Source: Agromyces salentinus
GTDB taxonomy: Bacteria > Actinomycetota > Actinomycetes > Actinomycetales > Microbacteriaceae
Assembly: GCF_009749395.1 (NCBI RefSeq)
Contig: NZ_WBIR01000021.1
Coordinates: forward strand, 1-64,000
Reading direction: 5' to 3'
DNA: 64,000 nt
Within the stretch, counting starts at the first letter, position 1. The number at the start of each line of letters is the position of its first letter. Shown in pieces: positions 62,029-64,000 of this stretch. The notes below the pieces were generated by a model. That model saw only the letters and a list, made by a program, of their open reading frames with translations, had not been told where the DNA came from and did no database searches. The position numbers and the translations under genes were made by a program.

Positions 62029-62384
62029 AGGTTGAGCCCTGCCTCTCGCGCTCCATCGGCGATCGCTGCGACACGACCGGCGTACTTGTTGCCGCCGCGG
62101 TCGAAGACGACGGACTCGATGCCGGCCTTCTTCGCACGCTCTGCGACGAGCTCGCCGACCTTCTTGGCCTTGGCGGTCTTGTCACCTTCGAATGCACGGA
62201 GGTCTGCCTCCATGGTCGAGGCGCTGGCGACGGTCAGGCCCTTGCTGTCGTCGACGACCTGCACGAACACGTGACGGGCCGAACGGGTGACGACGAGGCG
62301 CGGGCGCAGCTCGGTGCCGACGACCTTCTTGCGAAGGCGGGTGTGGCGGCGCGAACGCGCAGCCGTCTTGGTCTTCACAGCCAT
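62025..62384 (-). CDS. rplR: 50S ribosomal protein L18
   Basis: 119 residues. [34 protein letters not shown] and [24 protein letters not shown]; binds 5S rRNA. Two bases separate it from rplF. Confidence 0.98.
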   Translation of the reverse strand: MAVKTKTAARSRRHTRLRKKVVGTELRPRLVVTRSARHVFVQVVDDSKGLTVASASTMEADLRAFEGDKTAKAKKVGELVAERAKKAGIESVVFDRGGNKYAGRVAAIADGAREAGLNL

Positions 62385-62386
62385 GA

Positions 62387-62923
62387 TTACTTACCTGACT
62401 TTCCGGCCTTGCGACGCACGACCTCGCCGGCGTAGCGGATGCCCTTGCCCTTGTAGGGCTCGGGCTTCTTGATCTTGCGGATGTTCGCGGCGGTCTCGCC
62501 CACGGCCTGCTTGTCGATGCCGGCGACCGTGATCTTGTTGTTGCCCTCGACGGTCAGCGTGATGCCTGCGGGCGGCTCGACCGTGACGGGGTGCGAGAAG
62601 CCGAGCGCGAACTCGACCGCGGAACCCTTCTGCGCGACGCGGTACCCGGTACCGACGATCTCGAGGCCCTTGGAGTAGCCCTGAGTGACGCCGATGATCT
62701 GGTTCGCGATCAGCGTGCGGGTGAGGCCGTGCAGCGAGCGCGACGCGCGCTCGTCATCGGGGCGGGTGATGAGAACCTGGTTCTCCTCGACCTTGGCCTC
62801 GATGGGCGACGCGATGGTGAGCGCGAGCTCGCCCTTGGGGCCCTTGACGGAGACGGCCGAGCCGTCGATCTTGACCTCGACACCGGCGGGGATGTCGATG
62901 GGGAGTCGTCCGATTCGTGACAT
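62387..62923 (-). CDS. rplF: 50S ribosomal protein L6
   Basis: 178 residues. [16 protein letters not shown] start, [19 protein letters not shown], and the C-terminal [24 protein letters not shown] signature. ATG lies four bases after the rpsH stop. Confidence 0.98.
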   Translation of the reverse strand: MSRIGRLPIDIPAGVEVKIDGSAVSVKGPKGELALTIASPIEAKVEENQVLITRPDDERASRSLHGLTRTLIANQIIGVTQGYSKGLEIVGTGYRVAQKGSAVEFALGFSHPVTVEPPAGITLTVEGNNKITVAGIDKQAVGETAANIRKIKKPEPYKGKGIRYAGEVVRRKAGKSGK

Positions 62924-62927
62924 GGAA

Positions 62928-63326
62928 CTACCACACGTAGGCGAGGACTTCCCCACCCACGCCCTTCTTCTCGGCCTGGCGGTCGGTCAGAAGACCGCTG
63001 GAGGTGGACAGGATCGCGACGCCGAGGCCGCCGAGCACCTTGGGGATCTCGGTGGACTTCGCGTAGACGCGGAGGCCGGGCTTCGAGACGCGCTTGATGC
63101 CCGCGATCGAGCGCTCGCGGTTCGGGCCGAACTTGAGGGTCAGCGTGAGGTCCTTGCCGACGCGTGCGTCGGTCACCTCGAAGCCGGCGATGTAGCCCTC
63201 TTTGGTGAGGATCTCGGCGATGTGCGACTTCAGCTTCGAGTTCGGCATCTTCACGGTGTCGTGGTGCGCCGAGTTCGCGTTGCGAAGGCGGGTCAGCATG
63301 TCAGCGACCGGGTCGGTCATCGTCAT
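62928..63326 (-). CDS. rpsH: 30S ribosomal protein S8
   Basis: 132 residues. [22 protein letters not shown] and the C-terminal [26 protein letters not shown]. Normally preceded by rpsN; here the 130 bases upstream hold only a hairpin. The start may be the first or third codon (ATG ACG ATG). Confidence 0.98.
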   Translation of the reverse strand: MTMTDPVADMLTRLRNANSAHHDTVKMPNSKLKSHIAEILTKEGYIAGFEVTDARVGKDLTLTLKFGPNRERSIAGIKRVSKPGLRVYAKSTEIPKVLGGLGVAILSTSSGLLTDRQAEKKGVGGEVLAYVW

Positions 63327-63419
63327 GACAGATGTTTCCTAACGTTTCACCAGGTTTCAACACCCGTTACACGAGTGGTGACCTGTGGTGGTTGGCTCCG
63401 ACGGATGTCGGGGCCGGGA

Positions 63420-63453
63420 TCGGATGCCGCGGGGCTGGCCCCGCGGCATCCGA
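63420..63453. terminator. 16-bp perfect hairpin between rplE and rpsH (GGATGCC type)
   Basis: CGGATGCCGCGGGGC (63421-63435) pairs perfectly with 63438-63452, with a further T-A pair outside. It lies four bases after the rplE stop, where rpsN is usually found. There is no T-run, so it may be a partial terminator, an mRNA-stability element or a mobile palindrome. Confidence 0.7.
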
Positions 63454-63456
63454 GGT

Positions 63457-64000
63457 TCAGTTGGAGGACTCGACCGAGGCCTTGAACGGGAACCCGAGCG
63501 CCTTGAGCAGCGCGCGGCCTTCCTCGTCGGTCTTGGCCGTCGTCACCACGGTGATGTCCATGCCGCGGACGCGGTCGATCTTGTCCTGGTCGATCTCGTG
63601 GAACACGGACTGCTCCGTGAGACCGAAGGTGTAGTTGCCGGTGCCGTCGAACTGCTTGTCCGAGAGACCGCGGAAGTCGCGGATACGGGGCAGCGCGAGC
63701 GAGAGCAGGCGGTCGAGGAACTCCCACATGCGGTCGCCACGGAGCGTGACGTGCGCGCCGATGGGCTGGCCCTCGCGCAGCTTGAACTGCGCGATGGACT
63801 TGCGTGCCTTGGTGACCTGCGGCTTCTGACCGGTGATCTTGGTGAGGTCCGCGATGGCACCGTCGATGACCTTGCCATCGCGTGCGGCCTCGCCGACGCC
63901 CATGTTCACGACGATCTTCACGAGACCCGGAACCTGGTGCACGTTGGTGTAGCCGTGCGCCTCGGTGAGGGTCTTCGAGATCTCGTCCCGGTACTTGGTC
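63457..64000 (-). CDS. rplE: 50S ribosomal protein L5 (partial, 5' end outside the window)
   Basis: 181 codons including stop. The reading frame continues to the window edge ([39 protein letters not shown]), then [23 protein letters not shown] and the C-terminal [27 protein letters not shown], all L5. Binds 5S rRNA. Only the first few residues are missing. Confidence 0.97.
   Translation of the reverse strand, partial: TKYRDEISKTLTEAHGYTNVHQVPGLVKIVVNMGVGEAARDGKVIDGAIADLTKITGQKPQVTKARKSIAQFKLREGQPIGAHVTLRGDRMWEFLDRLLSLALPRIRDFRGLSDKQFDGTGNYTFGLTEQSVFHEIDQDKIDRVRGMDITVVTTAKTDEEGRALLKALGFPFKASVESSN

Overview
The window is high-GC actinobacterial DNA carrying mostly housekeeping genes. Gene order in two blocks resembles the Mycobacterium tuberculosis chromosome: holB-tmk-topA-tad cluster-6C RNA-acs, and guaA/guaB3/guaB2, groES-tsaD-rimI-tsaB-tsaE-alr-glmS-glmM-rpsI-rplM-truA-rplQ-rpoA-rpsK-rpsM-rpmJ-infA followed by the spc ribosomal operon. 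Details such as DUF3817, a SURF1 protein, GuaB3, acidic and basic tails on ribosomal proteins, and the intergenic palindrome GGTCTCGACAGGCTCGACC point to Microbacteriaceae (Agromyces-like). That family placement is inference.

Layout. 1-1020: remnant of a conjugative element (TraG fragment) that cuts an AIM24-type gene, next to tRNA-Thr(CGT). 1101-7378: secreted hydrolase, holB, tmk, topA (minus). 7593-11725: small unknown gene, Tad/Flp pilus cluster (minus) and the 6C small RNA. 11726-16893: acs, glycerophosphodiesterase, Bax-inhibitor protein, lactate dehydrogenase. 17085-19286: cell-wall-binding repeat protein of different base composition. 19384-30169: guaA, DUF3817, SURF1, glpD, guaB3, ABC-F, a PLP enzyme, guaB. 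30461-36457: branched-chain amino-acid type ABC transporter (livHMGF plus a convergent livJ). 36735-41221: rarD, groES with two CIRCE operators, a methyltransferase, three small membrane proteins. 41352-48596: tsaD-rimI-tsaB-tsaE-alr-acpS-glmS with coaA divergent. 48693-64000: glmM back through the alpha and spc ribosomal operons to rplE, which runs off the window.

The genes serve GMP synthesis, t6A tRNA modification, amino-sugar and CoA supply, replication, translation and protein export. rpsN and rpsD are missing from their usual operon positions, and ptsI sits between map and infA.

I did not find a clearly new multi-gene system. The most interesting signals are distributed ones. First, a 7-mer GGATGCC/GGCATCC is strongly over-represented (about 75 copies by eye), often arranged as perfect inverted repeats that act as likely terminators, and once as a perfect 20-bp stem inside a coding region. 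Second, many genes have a TAGnnT -10 box exactly 6-7 nt before the start codon, predicting leaderless mRNAs. One of these starts with a 15-codon ORF fused by TGATG to the SURF1 gene.
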